Shown one piece after another: positions 8,944-18,363 of a stretch of DNA of 64,000 nucleotides. Source of the DNA: UBA11865 sp041570195. GTDB taxonomy: Bacteria; Chloroflexota; Anaerolineae; Promineifilales; Promineifilaceae. Below the pieces are notes generated by a model. That model searched no databases. It saw nothing but the letters and a program-made list of their open reading frames with translations, and was not told where the DNA came from. Location of the stretch: the NCBI GenBank assembly GCA_041570195.1, contig JBFFWQ010000001.1, positions 1 through 64,000 on the forward strand, read 5' to 3'. Positions within the stretch are counted from its first letter, which is position 1. Every line of letters starts with the position of its first letter. The translations under genes were made by a program, and so were the position numbers.

Positions 8944-9965
8944 AGTCCGAGCTCCCGCCATTTCGCCGGCGATTATGGCCCATCCTGACGCTAGTTCTGA
9001 TCGTCGCCGCCATCGGCGTGGCCGGCTACATGATAATTGAGCGATGGTCGTTTCTCGATGCCCTCTATATGACGGCCATCACACTGACCACGGTCGGCTT
9101 CCGTGAAATAGCGCCGTTGACGCCCGTTGGACAGCTCTTCACGATAGTATTGATAGTTATGGGCGTTGGCACGATCATTTACAGCTTGACGGCCTCGGCC
9201 GAATATCTGTTGGCGGCCGATCTGGGGCCTAGCCTGAGGAATCGACGTTGGAGGCGGAAGTTGAACGAGATGGAGAATCATGTCATTGTATGTGGTTACG
9301 GTCGTGTGGGCAGTAGCGCCGTGGCTGCGCTGGGAGAAATCGACGAGAGCGTGGTAGTCATCGAGCGTGATGCGGAGGTTATCGAGACGGCCCGTGCGCA
9401 GGACGTCTTGGTCGTGCAAGGCGATGCCACGAAGGACGAAACCCTCAGGCAGGCCGGCATAGATCGGGCCAAAGGACTAATCACCTCCGTTGGCAGCGAC
9501 GCCGATAATCTTTTTCTCGTGCTATCGGCCAAAGGATTAAACCCCCATCTCAAGGTAGTCTCAAGGAGCGTGGATCCGGACAACGAGGCCAAACTAATGC
9601 GGGCCGGCGCGGATCGCGTCATTTCACCTTATTTGCTAGGTGGACGATATATGGCCAACGTGCTGACGCGACCTCGAGTCACCGAGTTTCTGGGTTCGGT
9701 CACCCTTGATAGTGGTCTGGAACTATGGCTGGAGGAAGTGAGTGTTGCGGCCGAATCGGAGCTGGTTGGTCTGAGCGTTGGTCAAAGCGATGTTCGACAC
9801 AGGACGGGCGCATCTCTTGTGGGGCTCTTTCGACATGCATCCGGCGACATGCTTTCGCCGGATAAATCCACTTTGCTGCAGGCTGGCGATGTACTGATTG
9901 TTCTAGGCACAAGAAAGCAACTGGCCCGCCTGGCTGCTCTGGCCGATCGCAGCATGGAACAGTAG
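8940..9965 (+). CDS. Two-TM potassium channel with RCK (TrkA-N/TrkA-C) domains
   Basis: 341 residues from the ATG that overlaps the DUF971 stop. Two membrane spans (about 13-33 and 65-90) flank a pore helix and the selectivity filter TTVGFRE. A Rossmann RCK domain follows (about 105-225; GYGRVGSSAV glycine loop), then a TrkA-C domain (about 250-340). This is the MthK-like build in which a cytoplasmic gating ring binds ligand and opens the pore. The filter TVGFRE departs from the canonical TVGYGD; F for Y is common in prokaryotes, RE for GD less so. It could therefore be a K+ channel with altered selectivity. An in-frame start at 8892 would add 16 residues with no ribosome-binding site. Confidence 0.88.
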   Translation: MKSELPPFRRRLWPILTLVLIVAAIGVAGYMIIERWSFLDALYMTAITLTTVGFREIAPLTPVGQLFTIVLIVMGVGTIIYSLTASAEYLLAADLGPSLRNRRWRRKLNEMENHVIVCGYGRVGSSAVAALGEIDESVVVIERDAEVIETARAQDVLVVQGDATKDETLRQAGIDRAKGLITSVGSDADNLFLVLSAKGLNPHLKVVSRSVDPDNEAKLMRAGADRVISPYLLGGRYMANVLTRPRVTEFLGSVTLDSGLELWLEEVSVAAESELVGLSVGQSDVRHRTGASLVGLFRHASGDMLSPDKSTLLQAGDVLIVLGTRKQLARLAALADRSMEQ

Positions 9966-9990
9966 TATAGTATTCAAGAAACGGGACGCA

Positions 9991-11172
9991 ATGGAAAAGA
10001 AAGAATCAAAGCGAAGTATCCACACGGATCTTATCCACGCGTCCGATGCCCAAAACCCTTCGTCAGGGGTGGCCTCGCCGATTTATCAGAGCGCAACTTT
10101 TCGTTTTGAAACGCCCGAGGAGATTGCCGAGGCGATGGCGGCCGAGGCCCATCCACAATTCTACGGCCGCTACGCCACGCCCAATACGAAGCAAGTAGAA
10201 GTGACGATTGCCCGCCTTGAGGAAGCTGAGGCAGCATTGGCTGTGGCCTCAGGAATGGCCGCCGTTTCTCTCGTACTACTGACCTTTCTCGGCCACGGCG
10301 ATCACATGATAGCCCAGCGGACTTTGTATCCGACAACATCCAAGTTGATCGAGAAGAAACTGCCAACCTTCGGCATAGAGGCCACCATCGTCGATCAAGA
10401 GAGCCCGGAAGAGTTCGAGGCGGCTATACGGCCGAACACGAAGCTGATCTATGTCGAAAGTCCGGCCAACCCAACACTGAGCCTGACGGACCTGGTCGCG
10501 ATTGCCGACCTGGCCAAGAAACATGGCCTTATCACGGTAGCCGACAATACGTTTGCTACCCCGGTCAACCAGAGGCCGTTGACGCTTGGCATTGATCTGG
10601 TTCTGCACAGCGCGACGAAGTATCTTGCCGGCCATTCTGATGTCGTGGCCGGCATTGTAGCTGGAGATGAGAAACGAATTGGGCGGCTATGGCATAGTCA
10701 CGTCATGATGGGCGGAGTCCTGCATCCGTTCGAGGCCTGGCTAATGCAGCGGGGACTCAGGACGCTGGCCATGCGCATGGCCCGGCACAACGAGAATGCC
10801 ATGAAAGTAGGTCACTTTCTGGCTGAGCATCCGGCCGTGCGGCAAGTGTATTATCCTGGGCTTGACAGCCATAGACAGCATAAGTTGGCCCTCAACCAGA
10901 TGCCTGGAGGATTCGGCGGCATGGTGTGCTTCGATCTAACCGGGGGTTTCGAGGCCGGCTACGACATGTTGAAACGGCTGAAACTTGTAAGCCTAGCGGT
11001 GAGTCTGGGCGGCGTGCATTCACTGATTACTCATCCTGCCAGCACGATCTCGATCGTTCAGAGCGAGGCTGAGATCTTTGCCAGTGGCGTGCAGCCTGGC
11101 CTTGTACGGCTCTCGGTCGGCGTCGAAGATAGCGAGGATATTGTCGGGGATTTGAGGCAAGCATTAGGGTAG
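9991..11172 (+). CDS. PLP-dependent trans-sulfuration enzyme (cystathionine gamma-lyase/synthase or methionine gamma-lyase-like)
   Basis: This 393-residue enzyme belongs to the Cys/Met metabolism PLP family. The Schiff-base lysine lies in LHSATKYLAGHSDVV (about 210). Other family signatures are YGRYATPNTKQVE (about 53-65), ASGMAAVS (about 85) and the C-terminal GGVHSLITHPASTIS substrate-carboxylate loop. It acts in the cytosol on sulfur amino acids, by either beta/gamma-elimination or gamma-replacement. The sequence alone does not settle which, and no sulfur genes lie next to it. Start ATG is 25 bases after the channel stop. Confidence 0.87.
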   Translation: MEKKESKRSIHTDLIHASDAQNPSSGVASPIYQSATFRFETPEEIAEAMAAEAHPQFYGRYATPNTKQVEVTIARLEEAEAALAVASGMAAVSLVLLTFLGHGDHMIAQRTLYPTTSKLIEKKLPTFGIEATIVDQESPEEFEAAIRPNTKLIYVESPANPTLSLTDLVAIADLAKKHGLITVADNTFATPVNQRPLTLGIDLVLHSATKYLAGHSDVVAGIVAGDEKRIGRLWHSHVMMGGVLHPFEAWLMQRGLRTLAMRMARHNENAMKVGHFLAEHPAVRQVYYPGLDSHRQHKLALNQMPGGFGGMVCFDLTGGFEAGYDMLKRLKLVSLAVSLGGVHSLITHPASTISIVQSEAEIFASGVQPGLVRLSVGVEDSEDIVGDLRQALG

Positions 11173-11420
11173 CAGGGGCAGGTCCAAGGAGGCAAGGGTC
11201 AAGTGAAGCAATGACCGTTTGCAGCGCAGAGGACCGTATTCTTTGCGGGCTTCAGAACTCAGTGAAAGGCTTGCCAAGTGCGCTTTCTGGCAGTAGTATT
11301 GGCGAGGCAAGCAACTATTCATCGACCACCCTGCACAATGATGTGGAATACGGGCCAATCTAGTAAAGATGGTTTGCTATTGAGGAATACTGGTGGGCGA
11401 AAATAATCCGGCGGTGAACC

Positions 11421-11786
11421 GTGTTTGATCCTGAACCAGAATTAATTACTGTTGTCGAAGGTCCTACTCCTGAATTTCGCGAGAGTCCCTACTTGTGGTT
11501 CAGCTCAGTATATGAGGGTCCCGAAGACGCAGAAATCGTTATGTGTGAACTGCGCACCTTCAATGGTGAGAGCATTGTTGAGCGTTGCCGGGATGCTTGG
11601 CAAGAAGGTCGTCCTGTAAGGCTAGATTTCCCAGATCGGCTACGTTTGCGGCGCCAGCTCGACGTGGTGGCCATGCGCCTCTCAGTTATTGAGGAGGGGC
11701 CATTGCTCCAAATCTGGGTGAGAGTAACCGACGGGATGCTGGAAGAACAGGGATTCGACGAAGACGAGGATGATTTCGATTACTAG
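11421..11786 (+). CDS. Hypothetical acidic protein
   Basis: I do not recognise this 121-residue protein. It starts at GTG, is strongly acidic (many Glu/Asp and an EDEDDFDY C-terminus) and has no membrane span or cysteine pattern. Amino-acid use is protein-like throughout, with an RLRLRRQLDVVAMRLS amphipathic stretch around residue 74. The last 17 bases overlap the start of the following NTF2-like gene in another frame, which suggests translational coupling. The 248 bases before it contain no gene that I can support. Confidence 0.6.
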   Translation: MFDPEPELITVVEGPTPEFRESPYLWFSSVYEGPEDAEIVMCELRTFNGESIVERCRDAWQEGRPVRLDFPDRLRLRRQLDVVAMRLSVIEEGPLLQIWVRVTDGMLEEQGFDEDEDDFDY

Positions 11787-12135
11787 TCGCTATTTCGAGG
11801 CTCTGAGCGATCTGGATCAAGAGGCCTATTTGAGTTGTTTCGCGGCCAGGGCTGAATTGCACGATCCTTATGGCGGCCGGCCGTTCGTTGGGCGTGACGG
11901 ATTGGAGAAGTGGTTTGAGGGCATGTTGCGGACGTGGTCTGAGTTTGCCATGCGTCCTGAATCTACCTTCGTCAGCGGCGATCGGGTAGCGGTGCAGTGG
12001 CAGGCAGAAGGGCGGGCAAAGTCCGGAAAGCGAGCCGAGTTCGGCGGGATCAATGTCTTTACGGTTGACTCTGATGGGCTGATAAGCCGGCTGCAGGGCT
12101 ATTGGGACTTCGCGGCCATGGTAGCCCAGATTTAG
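11770..12135 (+). CDS. NTF2/SnoaL-like fold protein
   Basis: 121 residues with the pattern of a SnoaL-like cone-barrel protein. An N-terminal helix SRYFEALSDLDQEAYLSCF precedes HDPYGGRPFVGRDGLEKWF, then strands with VAVQWQAEGRAKSGKRAEFGGINVF. This is the usual polyketide-cyclase/ketosteroid-isomerase-like arrangement. The small-molecule ligand is unknown. The ATG lies inside the end of the previous gene and the stop precedes the enoyl-CoA hydratase by 55 bases, so it may belong to a fatty- or aromatic-acid degradation set. Confidence 0.75.
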   Translation: MISITSRYFEALSDLDQEAYLSCFAARAELHDPYGGRPFVGRDGLEKWFEGMLRTWSEFAMRPESTFVSGDRVAVQWQAEGRAKSGKRAEFGGINVFTVDSDGLISRLQGYWDFAAMVAQI

Positions 12136-12190
12136 TAGGCCATACAGGTAATCAGACTTGCCACAACCTGCCTTCCCCTGAGAGGTTCCC

Positions 12191-12976
12191 ATGAGTTATG
12201 AGACAATCTTATATGAGCAAGACCAGGCGGTGGCTACGATCACCTTCAACCGACCGGAGTCGTTGAATGCCTTCAATGACCAAATGATCGCCGAGACCAC
12301 GGCCGCCTTGAAAGCGGCCGGGCGCGACGACGCGGTCCGCTGCGTGGTTTTGACCGGCAGTGGTAGGGCGTTCTCTGCGGGTCAGGATCTCAAGGACGTC
12401 AGATCCAGGGAAGGACAATTCTCCATCGGCGATCATTTGCGACATGGCTTCAATAAGTTGGTGAAGGCCATCATCTCCTTAGAGAAGCCGGTCCTTGGGG
12501 CCATAAACGGCGTGGCGGCCGGCGCCGGATGCGGCATCGCGCTGGCGACAGATATGCGCATTGCGTCGCACACGGCGAGCTTCATACTCGCCTTTGGACG
12601 AATTGGCCTGGTACCCGACAGCGGGGCTTCCTGGACCTTGCCGCGCTTAGTCGGCTACGCCCGGGCTTACGAAATGGCAGTTACTGGAGAGAAGATAACG
12701 GCCGAGAAGGCACTTGATTGGGGCCTTATAAACCAGATTGTGCCGTCGGAGCAGCTGCCAGAGGTAGTGTCCGCCTGGGCCCTTTCGTTGGCCAGCGGTC
12801 CGACGCTGGCCTTCGGTCTTACAAAGCGGGCCATGTACAAAGGGTCGACATCCTCGCTGGACGGCGCCTTGGCCTACGAAGCTTATCTGCAGGAAATAAC
12901 CGGCCGCAGCGATGATTTCAAGGAAGGCGTGCTGGCCTTTGTCGAGAAGCGCGAGGCGCGGTTTAAGGGCCGTTAA
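12191..12976 (+). CDS. Enoyl-CoA hydratase/isomerase (crotonase superfamily, PaaG-like)
   Basis: This 261-residue crotonase has the oxyanion-hole segments GRAFSAGQDLKD (about 58-69) and GVAAGAGCGIALATD (about 108-122). In the active-site loop GLVPDSGASWTLPRLVG (about 140-156) an Asp stands where classic hydratases have the second Glu. That pattern recalls PaaG-type isomerases. It likely hydrates or isomerises an enoyl-CoA in beta-oxidation or phenylacetate-like degradation. The ATG follows a GAGAGG ribosome-binding site. The next gene supplies the following oxidation step. Confidence 0.88.
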   Translation: MSYETILYEQDQAVATITFNRPESLNAFNDQMIAETTAALKAAGRDDAVRCVVLTGSGRAFSAGQDLKDVRSREGQFSIGDHLRHGFNKLVKAIISLEKPVLGAINGVAAGAGCGIALATDMRIASHTASFILAFGRIGLVPDSGASWTLPRLVGYARAYEMAVTGEKITAEKALDWGLINQIVPSEQLPEVVSAWALSLASGPTLAFGLTKRAMYKGSTSSLDGALAYEAYLQEITGRSDDFKEGVLAFVEKREARFKGR

Positions 12977-13050
12977 GCGCATACGCGCGTCAAATAGACC
13001 AGCCAGCTCGCCAAATCTATGCGAGCGGCCCTGGCGCTCGAATCGAGACA

Positions 13051-13917
13051 ATGATGATGGAGATCAGGCACGCAGCGGTCATGGGTTCAGGCACGATGGG
13101 CCAGGGCATCGCAACCGCCATCGCAGTGGCAGGTTGCCAGGTCACCCTGTACGATATCGCCGATCAGTTGTTGGCCAAGGCGGTGGGCAATATCGGTTCG
13201 TTTATCGACAAAGGACGGGAGCGGGGCAAGATCAGTGACAGGGCGGCCGAATGGGCGAAGGACAGGCTAGAAACGACGACAGATCTGGCTGACGCAGCCA
13301 TGGCCGATCTCGTTGTTGAAGCGATTCCGGAGGATTTGCAGCTCAAGAAAGAGCTGTTCGCAACCCTGGGCAAGCGGGCGACCGAGCAGACGATCCTGGC
13401 CAGTAATACCTCGAGCTTGAGCATCAACGTGTTGGCCGGATCCAGCGGCAGGCCTGACCGTTTCTTGGGCCTGCATTTCTTCAATCCGGCCCATATCATG
13501 CGCCTGGTCGAGGTCGTGCGGGGCGATGACACCAGCAACGAAACGATGGCCGCCGTCGACGCATTTGTGGCTTCTATTGGCAAAACGGCCGTTCACTGCA
13601 CCGATACGCCGGCGTTCATCGTCAACCGGGTGGCCCGACCGTTTTATGGCGAGGCGCTGCGCCTGCTGGGCGAAAACGATCTCAGCGCTCGAGCGATCGA
13701 CTATCTTGTGCGCTCTATGGGTTTTCGCATGGGGCCATTTGAGTTGATTGACCTTGTGGGCAGCGACGTCAATCTGGCGGTGACGCGCTCGGTCTATGAA
13801 CAGTTCTTCCAGGATCCCAAGTACAGGCCGCATCCGTTGCAGCAGCGAATGGTGGCCAGCGGCCGGCTGGGTCGCAAGAGCGGTCGGGGCTTCTACACTT
13901 ACGACGACGAGAAATAG
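13051..13917 (+). CDS. 3-hydroxyacyl-CoA dehydrogenase (PaaH/Hbd-like)
   Basis: This 288-residue NAD-dependent enzyme oxidises 3-hydroxyacyl-CoA to 3-ketoacyl-CoA. The N-terminal Rossmann motif is VMGSGTMGQGIA (about 10-21). The substrate/catalytic signatures SNTSSLSI and GLHFFNPAHIMRLVE (His about 142) follow, then the C-terminal helical domain with DTPAFIVNRV. It ends in the typical SGRGFYTYDDE. Three consecutive ATG codons sit at the start, so the exact initiation may shift by two residues. It pairs with the enoyl-CoA hydratase 74 bases upstream as consecutive steps of beta-oxidation. Confidence 0.92.
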   Translation: MMMEIRHAAVMGSGTMGQGIATAIAVAGCQVTLYDIADQLLAKAVGNIGSFIDKGRERGKISDRAAEWAKDRLETTTDLADAAMADLVVEAIPEDLQLKKELFATLGKRATEQTILASNTSSLSINVLAGSSGRPDRFLGLHFFNPAHIMRLVEVVRGDDTSNETMAAVDAFVASIGKTAVHCTDTPAFIVNRVARPFYGEALRLLGENDLSARAIDYLVRSMGFRMGPFELIDLVGSDVNLAVTRSVYEQFFQDPKYRPHPLQQRMVASGRLGRKSGRGFYTYDDEK

Positions 13918-14069
13918 CGCCCAGTAGATAATCATCTGCCATTGTGCCGGTAACTTGCTCGATCACGGATCAGCGTTGAATTCGACCGAGTTTCTGGGAG
14001 AAATGTAGGTAGAGGTTTTCCCTGTATATCGCGTTAGCAGGTTCTTGATTGTACCTTTGGAGAGACGAG

Positions 14070-14933
14070 GTGATCGAAGAGATTTCCCAATTGGCTGATA
14101 CCGAGGCTATACTGAAATGGCTTAGCACGACCGGCCTCAATATCCTGATAGTAATAGTGCTAGCCGTTATCGGATACTGGTTATTGACGCTCGGAACGCG
14201 CCAGCTAACCAGGCACATGCAGAAACTTGACGATGAGGAATCTAGTCACTTCGACCTGCGCATTGAGACAATTCGTCGTCTGGTCAATACCACCGTTCTG
14301 GTGATTATCATCGGCGTGGCCAGCCTTACGATATTGAGCGAATTGGGGATAAACATCGGCCCGCTCTTGGCCAGCGTCGGCGTCGCCAGCCTGGCTCTTG
14401 GCCTGGGTGCTCAATCGCTGGTGAAGGACGCTATTGCCGGTTTCTTCATCATCGTCGAAGGGCAATACCAGGTAGGGGATGTTATTGAATTTGATGGCCG
14501 GGCTGGCAACGTCGAGGATCTTACGTTAAGGGTCACCCAGATCCGGGACAGCCAGGGCTATCTGCATTTCGTACCCAACGGCGAAATACGTATCGTCACC
14601 AACAGGACCCGTGACTGGTCGAGGGCGATAATCGACGTAGGCATCGGATACGAAGATGACGTGGCGCTGGCCGTCGACACGCTGGACGAAATCGGCGACC
14701 TGGCGGTCGAGGATCCCGAAGTGGGACCGCTGCTGCTTGAGGCGCCCACGGTTACCGGGGTAGAGGGACTCGAAAACGGGCAGGTCAGACTTCGAGTTGT
14801 CGTCAAGACGGCGCCCAATCAGCATTGGATTGTACAGCGTTTCTATCGGAGACAGGTGCGACTACTCTTTCCCGAGAACGGGCTGACACTACCATCACCG
14901 CGGCAGGAAGTAATCCTGAAGAAAGCGGAGTAG
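14070..14933 (+). CDS. Small-conductance mechanosensitive channel (MscS family)
   Basis: 287 residues from a GTG that follows GGAGAG by five bases. A TTG 21 bases upstream would also be in frame. Three membrane spans (about 25-45, 70-92, 97-125) end in the pore-lining helix GVASLALGLGAQSLVKDAIAG, characteristic of MscS TM3. The beta domain QYQVGDVIEFDGRAGNVEDL and a soluble vestibule domain follow. The channel opens under membrane tension to release osmolytes during hypo-osmotic shock. It stands alone, convergent with the next gene. Confidence 0.92.
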   Translation: MIEEISQLADTEAILKWLSTTGLNILIVIVLAVIGYWLLTLGTRQLTRHMQKLDDEESSHFDLRIETIRRLVNTTVLVIIIGVASLTILSELGINIGPLLASVGVASLALGLGAQSLVKDAIAGFFIIVEGQYQVGDVIEFDGRAGNVEDLTLRVTQIRDSQGYLHFVPNGEIRIVTNRTRDWSRAIIDVGIGYEDDVALAVDTLDEIGDLAVEDPEVGPLLLEAPTVTGVEGLENGQVRLRVVVKTAPNQHWIVQRFYRRQVRLLFPENGLTLPSPRQEVILKKAE

Positions 14934-14951
14934 GCTAGCTATAGTCTTGGG

Positions 14952-15824
14952 TCATCTACCGTCGTGAGGACTCATATCGTTTAACCAGGCAAACGCCTTG
15001 GACTGGCCTGGGGTCGGGAAGGCGTAGCCAAGACGAGCAGCGGTTTCGGTGGCTAGCCATTCAATCAATTTCAGAGCTTTTGATAAGGCCGAATGTTTAT
15101 CCACACTGTCGGAACCGAAATCCAGGTCCCTTAAGCTGTCAAGAACGCGAGCGTCGGCCCACTTTTCCATGAAGCGTCCATCGTACCAGGTGTCCAACTT
15201 CATTTCTGCATGGAATTGGGCGTGCCATTCAATCAGGATTAACATGTGACGCCTCAAGTCCGCGATGGCCACCGTCTGGCTACGCCAGAAATCGCCTCTA
15301 CGAACGAACTTGGCGAAACGTTCGGCCGCAAACAGAGCGTTATTGACCGTAGCCTCAAATATCTGCTCGCTGGGCAGGTCCGTCTTACTGACCGAAGCCG
15401 AAGGAAAGGATGATTCTTGATGCTCTGAGGCGCCACTATAAATGACCCGCACACCTCGGGCCAGGACGTCTTGATAGGGCAGTGCGGCCAACATCTGGGC
15501 CGGCAGCCGATCGGATTCGGCCGCAACAAAAAGAAGATCCGCCTTTATTCCACCTTCGAATAGGGCCAGCCACTCTGGATCGCCTGGACCTATGTAGTTC
15601 AGTGTCGCGATCCAGAGCTCGCCAAGTTCATGTAGCCAGGCTGATGTGGCTGTGTATAAGCTGGGATCGAGTGAGAATAGGATGAGGTCGAGGTCAGAAT
15701 AATCGTCGGCCGGTGGCGACATCCGAGCATATGAGCCGATTACCACCGTGGCCAGTATATCTGGACGATCGTGACTCCATCGAATGATCCGTCGCTCGAA
15801 ATCCTTGCAAGCGGAGATCGTCAC
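14952..15824 (-). CDS. ANT(6)/AadS-like nucleotidyltransferase
   Basis: A 290-residue protein whose N-terminus carries the polymerase-beta-type nucleotidyltransferase motif: GSYARMSPPADDYSDLDLILF (in part), with the two Asp of SDLDL near residues 43-45. The spacing and the following helical domain resemble the streptomycin 6-adenylyltransferase family. Such proteins transfer AMP to aminoglycosides. Environmental relatives often have unknown substrates, so resistance should not be assumed. It starts at GTG. The nearest neighbours are unrelated. Confidence 0.78.
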   Translation of the reverse strand: MTISACKDFERRIIRWSHDRPDILATVVIGSYARMSPPADDYSDLDLILFSLDPSLYTATSAWLHELGELWIATLNYIGPGDPEWLALFEGGIKADLLFVAAESDRLPAQMLAALPYQDVLARGVRVIYSGASEHQESSFPSASVSKTDLPSEQIFEATVNNALFAAERFAKFVRRGDFWRSQTVAIADLRRHMLILIEWHAQFHAEMKLDTWYDGRFMEKWADARVLDSLRDLDFGSDSVDKHSALSKALKLIEWLATETAARLGYAFPTPGQSKAFAWLNDMSPHDGR

Positions 15825-15911
15825 GATTCAGACGATTCGCAATGCGCCTGAACCGGCGGCGGCAAATGACGTAAGCCCATGGCAGCCATTACCGGCAGCA
15901 ATTGCCAGGCG

Positions 15912-18062
15912 CTAGTTCTGGCCAACTGCGTAAAGATCATCTTCAGCCACTACTAAGATGCGCAACGGATTCTCGAGCACGGCGAAATCAGCTGCCCGGC
16001 CGAAAAGCTCGCGGCCGAGTTCGTCGCTGGCTTTGTACTGGGCCAGGAATGTGCCGCCCAAGCTGAACTGCAGCACTCTGTCACTGCCCGGGTCGAGGAC
16101 GAAAATAGATGAGTTCAGACCAGTGCCGACGATCTTCAACGAAGCTGGCGCGGTCAAAGGCAGCTCAAGTCCGGACTGTACCAAGTCGTTCTCACTCCAC
16201 ATCAACGCGTCGCCAGCATACTGGCGCATACGACCGTCGGCGTAGAGCAGAATGACGCTGCCATCACGGCTGACAATGTCGAAATCGACGACATTACCAA
16301 GGTCTGCATCTTCGGGAAATTCAACGAATTGTTGGCCCTCGCTAACGATAAAGCCCTCTCCTTCAGGGAAATAGCGCCAGATCCTCCCTGCTCCCGGATC
16401 CAGGACATAGAGCCGCTCTCCGAAAGTAGTAATAGCCGACGGCTGTTGCCACTCGCTGCTCAGACCCAAGGGAACCGCCCGCGCATCTCCCAGGTTCGGA
16501 AAGTAGGTGACCAATGCGCCACGACTGTCCAGCGCAGCCAAACCGCTTCGTTCTGCATTACTGCCTTGCGGTCGCCACATCGTATCCATCATCTGACCGA
16601 TCACATGATTGCCGATTACCTGGTCGCCGAAGAGAATCATTTCGGGTTCGGCCAGCGAAATCGAGTCAAGCGACACTTCAGTTTGATGTCTGTACACGCG
16701 ATTTCCTAGCTTGTCCAGGACATATAGCGCATCCTCGGATTCGCCGTCCAGCGCAATAGAAGCCAAACCAGCCTCTACGCCATAGCTGTGGAGCGGAGTT
16801 CCTCGCAGGCGAGCTATGCCTGCCATTTCGTCCAATCCGGCGACGGCTGCCTCGCGAAGCATGGCGATCTCGGTGTCATTCGGCCGAAGCTCTTCAGCTT
16901 CCTTGGCCAGGGCGATGGTTTCTTCGTACAAGAGTTCCGCTTGCGCAGGATCGTTTGATCCTTGGGCCTGAACGATCTTTTGGCGCATTTCGGACTGGAT
17001 CTCGGTGAGGCGAAGCACATTGCCACGTTGGATGTAGACAACGCCAACGATTGCCGCGACAATGATCGGGATAATGATTGCCAGAAATAGGGGAACGGCC
17101 CAGCTCTCCGACTCCGTTGAATCGGAATCCGGCGAGTGAAGCAGGGTCAGTAGATCGGCGAACCAGGCGGTCACTCCGGACAGACCCATAGCGGCTCGAG
17201 ATGTCGCTTTTCTAGCTTTTGTCTCGGCCACTTCGACGTCAAAACCAGGGACGGTTCGGACGCCGCCTGCGCCTGTTGATACGTCGACAGGATTGGGCCG
17301 ACCCTCGCGCACAGGTGCGGCCGTCGGCGGCGGCAGCTGACGACTCACATCCGGTGATCCTGTTTGGCGAGCGTCCGGGAAAACGCCTGGCGCCTCATCC
17401 GTAAATTCGATCATTAATACTCTGGCCGTGTCATCGCCGGCGATCTCGGCCAACTCGGACAAACCGTCTGCTATGTCGACGTCGATCAAGGCCGGCTCAA
17501 AGGCGCCGGTAGGCAAATGAGCCAGGCGAGGGTCAGCCAGCAGCAACATATCGCCGGGTTGGAGCCAACTGTGAGAGTAGCGAAGATCGAGGCCGGCCGT
17601 ACGACCCAAGGGCGTCACTTCCGCCGGCGGATCGGGTGGCAGGCGTTCAATGCCGAAATTATGTCCAAGCAGAGCGAAAGACTCGCCTGCCTGTACCACA
17701 AATAGCTCTTCCCCGCGAAGAACGGCGCAGGTCAGCGCTCCTTCCCGCGGCGTGCCCGCACCTGAAAGATTGTAGCGCAGCAGCTGTTGATTACTCTGCG
17801 TGATAGCCTTCTTCAGCGCGGCGGTCACGCTGCCGGCTGTCTGATAGAAAAGCGAGCTAATCGAGTCTACGACGTCTTGGGCCAGGACGTGGGTCTCTTC
17901 CGGCCGGCCGCCTAAAGTAAGATGGACAAATAGAAAGTCGCTCTGTCTTCCTCGGGCGGCCTGGGCCGGCGCCGGCAAAGCGGCCAATCCAGGAATTCCG
18001 CCTTCGCCGCGCGCGGCGTCTTCGCCAAAGTATCGTTGACCGGTGACTGCCTGTAATTCCAT
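15912..18062 (-). CDS. PP2C-like/beta-propeller single-pass membrane protein
   Basis: About 716 residues from ATG 18062; an upstream in-frame start at 18224 would add 54 residues of poor composition. Residues about 1-210 resemble a PPM/PP2C phosphatase fold, with QSDFLFVHLTLGG, LTCAVLRGEELFVVQAG and LQPGDMLLLADP. The usual metal-binding Asp residues of DGxGG type are not evident, so it may be a pseudophosphatase. One membrane span (WAVPLFLAIIIPIIVAAIVG, about 330-350) leads to a coiled segment. Repeated strands with LYVLD and IFVLDPGSDRVLQF then suggest an extracellular beta-propeller (about 430-716). It may sense something outside and act on phosphosignalling inside. That role is inference. 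Confidence 0.65.
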   Translation of the reverse strand: MELQAVTGQRYFGEDAARGEGGIPGLAALPAPAQAARGRQSDFLFVHLTLGGRPEETHVLAQDVVDSISSLFYQTAGSVTAALKKAITQSNQQLLRYNLSGAGTPREGALTCAVLRGEELFVVQAGESFALLGHNFGIERLPPDPPAEVTPLGRTAGLDLRYSHSWLQPGDMLLLADPRLAHLPTGAFEPALIDVDIADGLSELAEIAGDDTARVLMIEFTDEAPGVFPDARQTGSPDVSRQLPPPTAAPVREGRPNPVDVSTGAGGVRTVPGFDVEVAETKARKATSRAAMGLSGVTAWFADLLTLLHSPDSDSTESESWAVPLFLAIIIPIIVAAIVGVVYIQRGNVLRLTEIQSEMRQKIVQAQGSNDPAQAELLYEETIALAKEAEELRPNDTEIAMLREAAVAGLDEMAGIARLRGTPLHSYGVEAGLASIALDGESEDALYVLDKLGNRVYRHQTEVSLDSISLAEPEMILFGDQVIGNHVIGQMMDTMWRPQGSNAERSGLAALDSRGALVTYFPNLGDARAVPLGLSSEWQQPSAITTFGERLYVLDPGAGRIWRYFPEGEGFIVSEGQQFVEFPEDADLGNVVDFDIVSRDGSVILLYADGRMRQYAGDALMWSENDLVQSGLELPLTAPASLKIVGTGLNSSIFVLDPGSDRVLQFSLGGTFLAQYKASDELGRELFGRAADFAVLENPLRILVVAEDDLYAVGQN

Positions 18063-18363
18063 TAGCGTACTTCTTCTTGATACGTGCTCGCGAAACGGGA
18101 CTCGGACCCGATCCGCAAAGTAAGCGTAAGAATAGCACGGCTTTCCGCTAGCTACAATTTTCTCGGCAGCCAGAAGCACCTGAACGGTCCAGCGTTGGCC
18201 TATTTGTCCCCTTCCAGCCCGCATCTGACCCTGATTGAGAGTTAGCCGCGACTGATCTGCAGCCGCGCTACCCGTAATCGCATTACCGAACTATCACTTA
18301 ATTGAGCGGGAGTGATAGAATAGCCCAACTTCGTGAACGATGTTGTTTGGAAGGAGATTGAAT

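Noticed and set aside
14952..15824. Calling the ANT(6)-like gene a streptomycin resistance determinant
   Set aside because: The fold and motif match, but environmental homologues often have other substrates and no mobile context is present.
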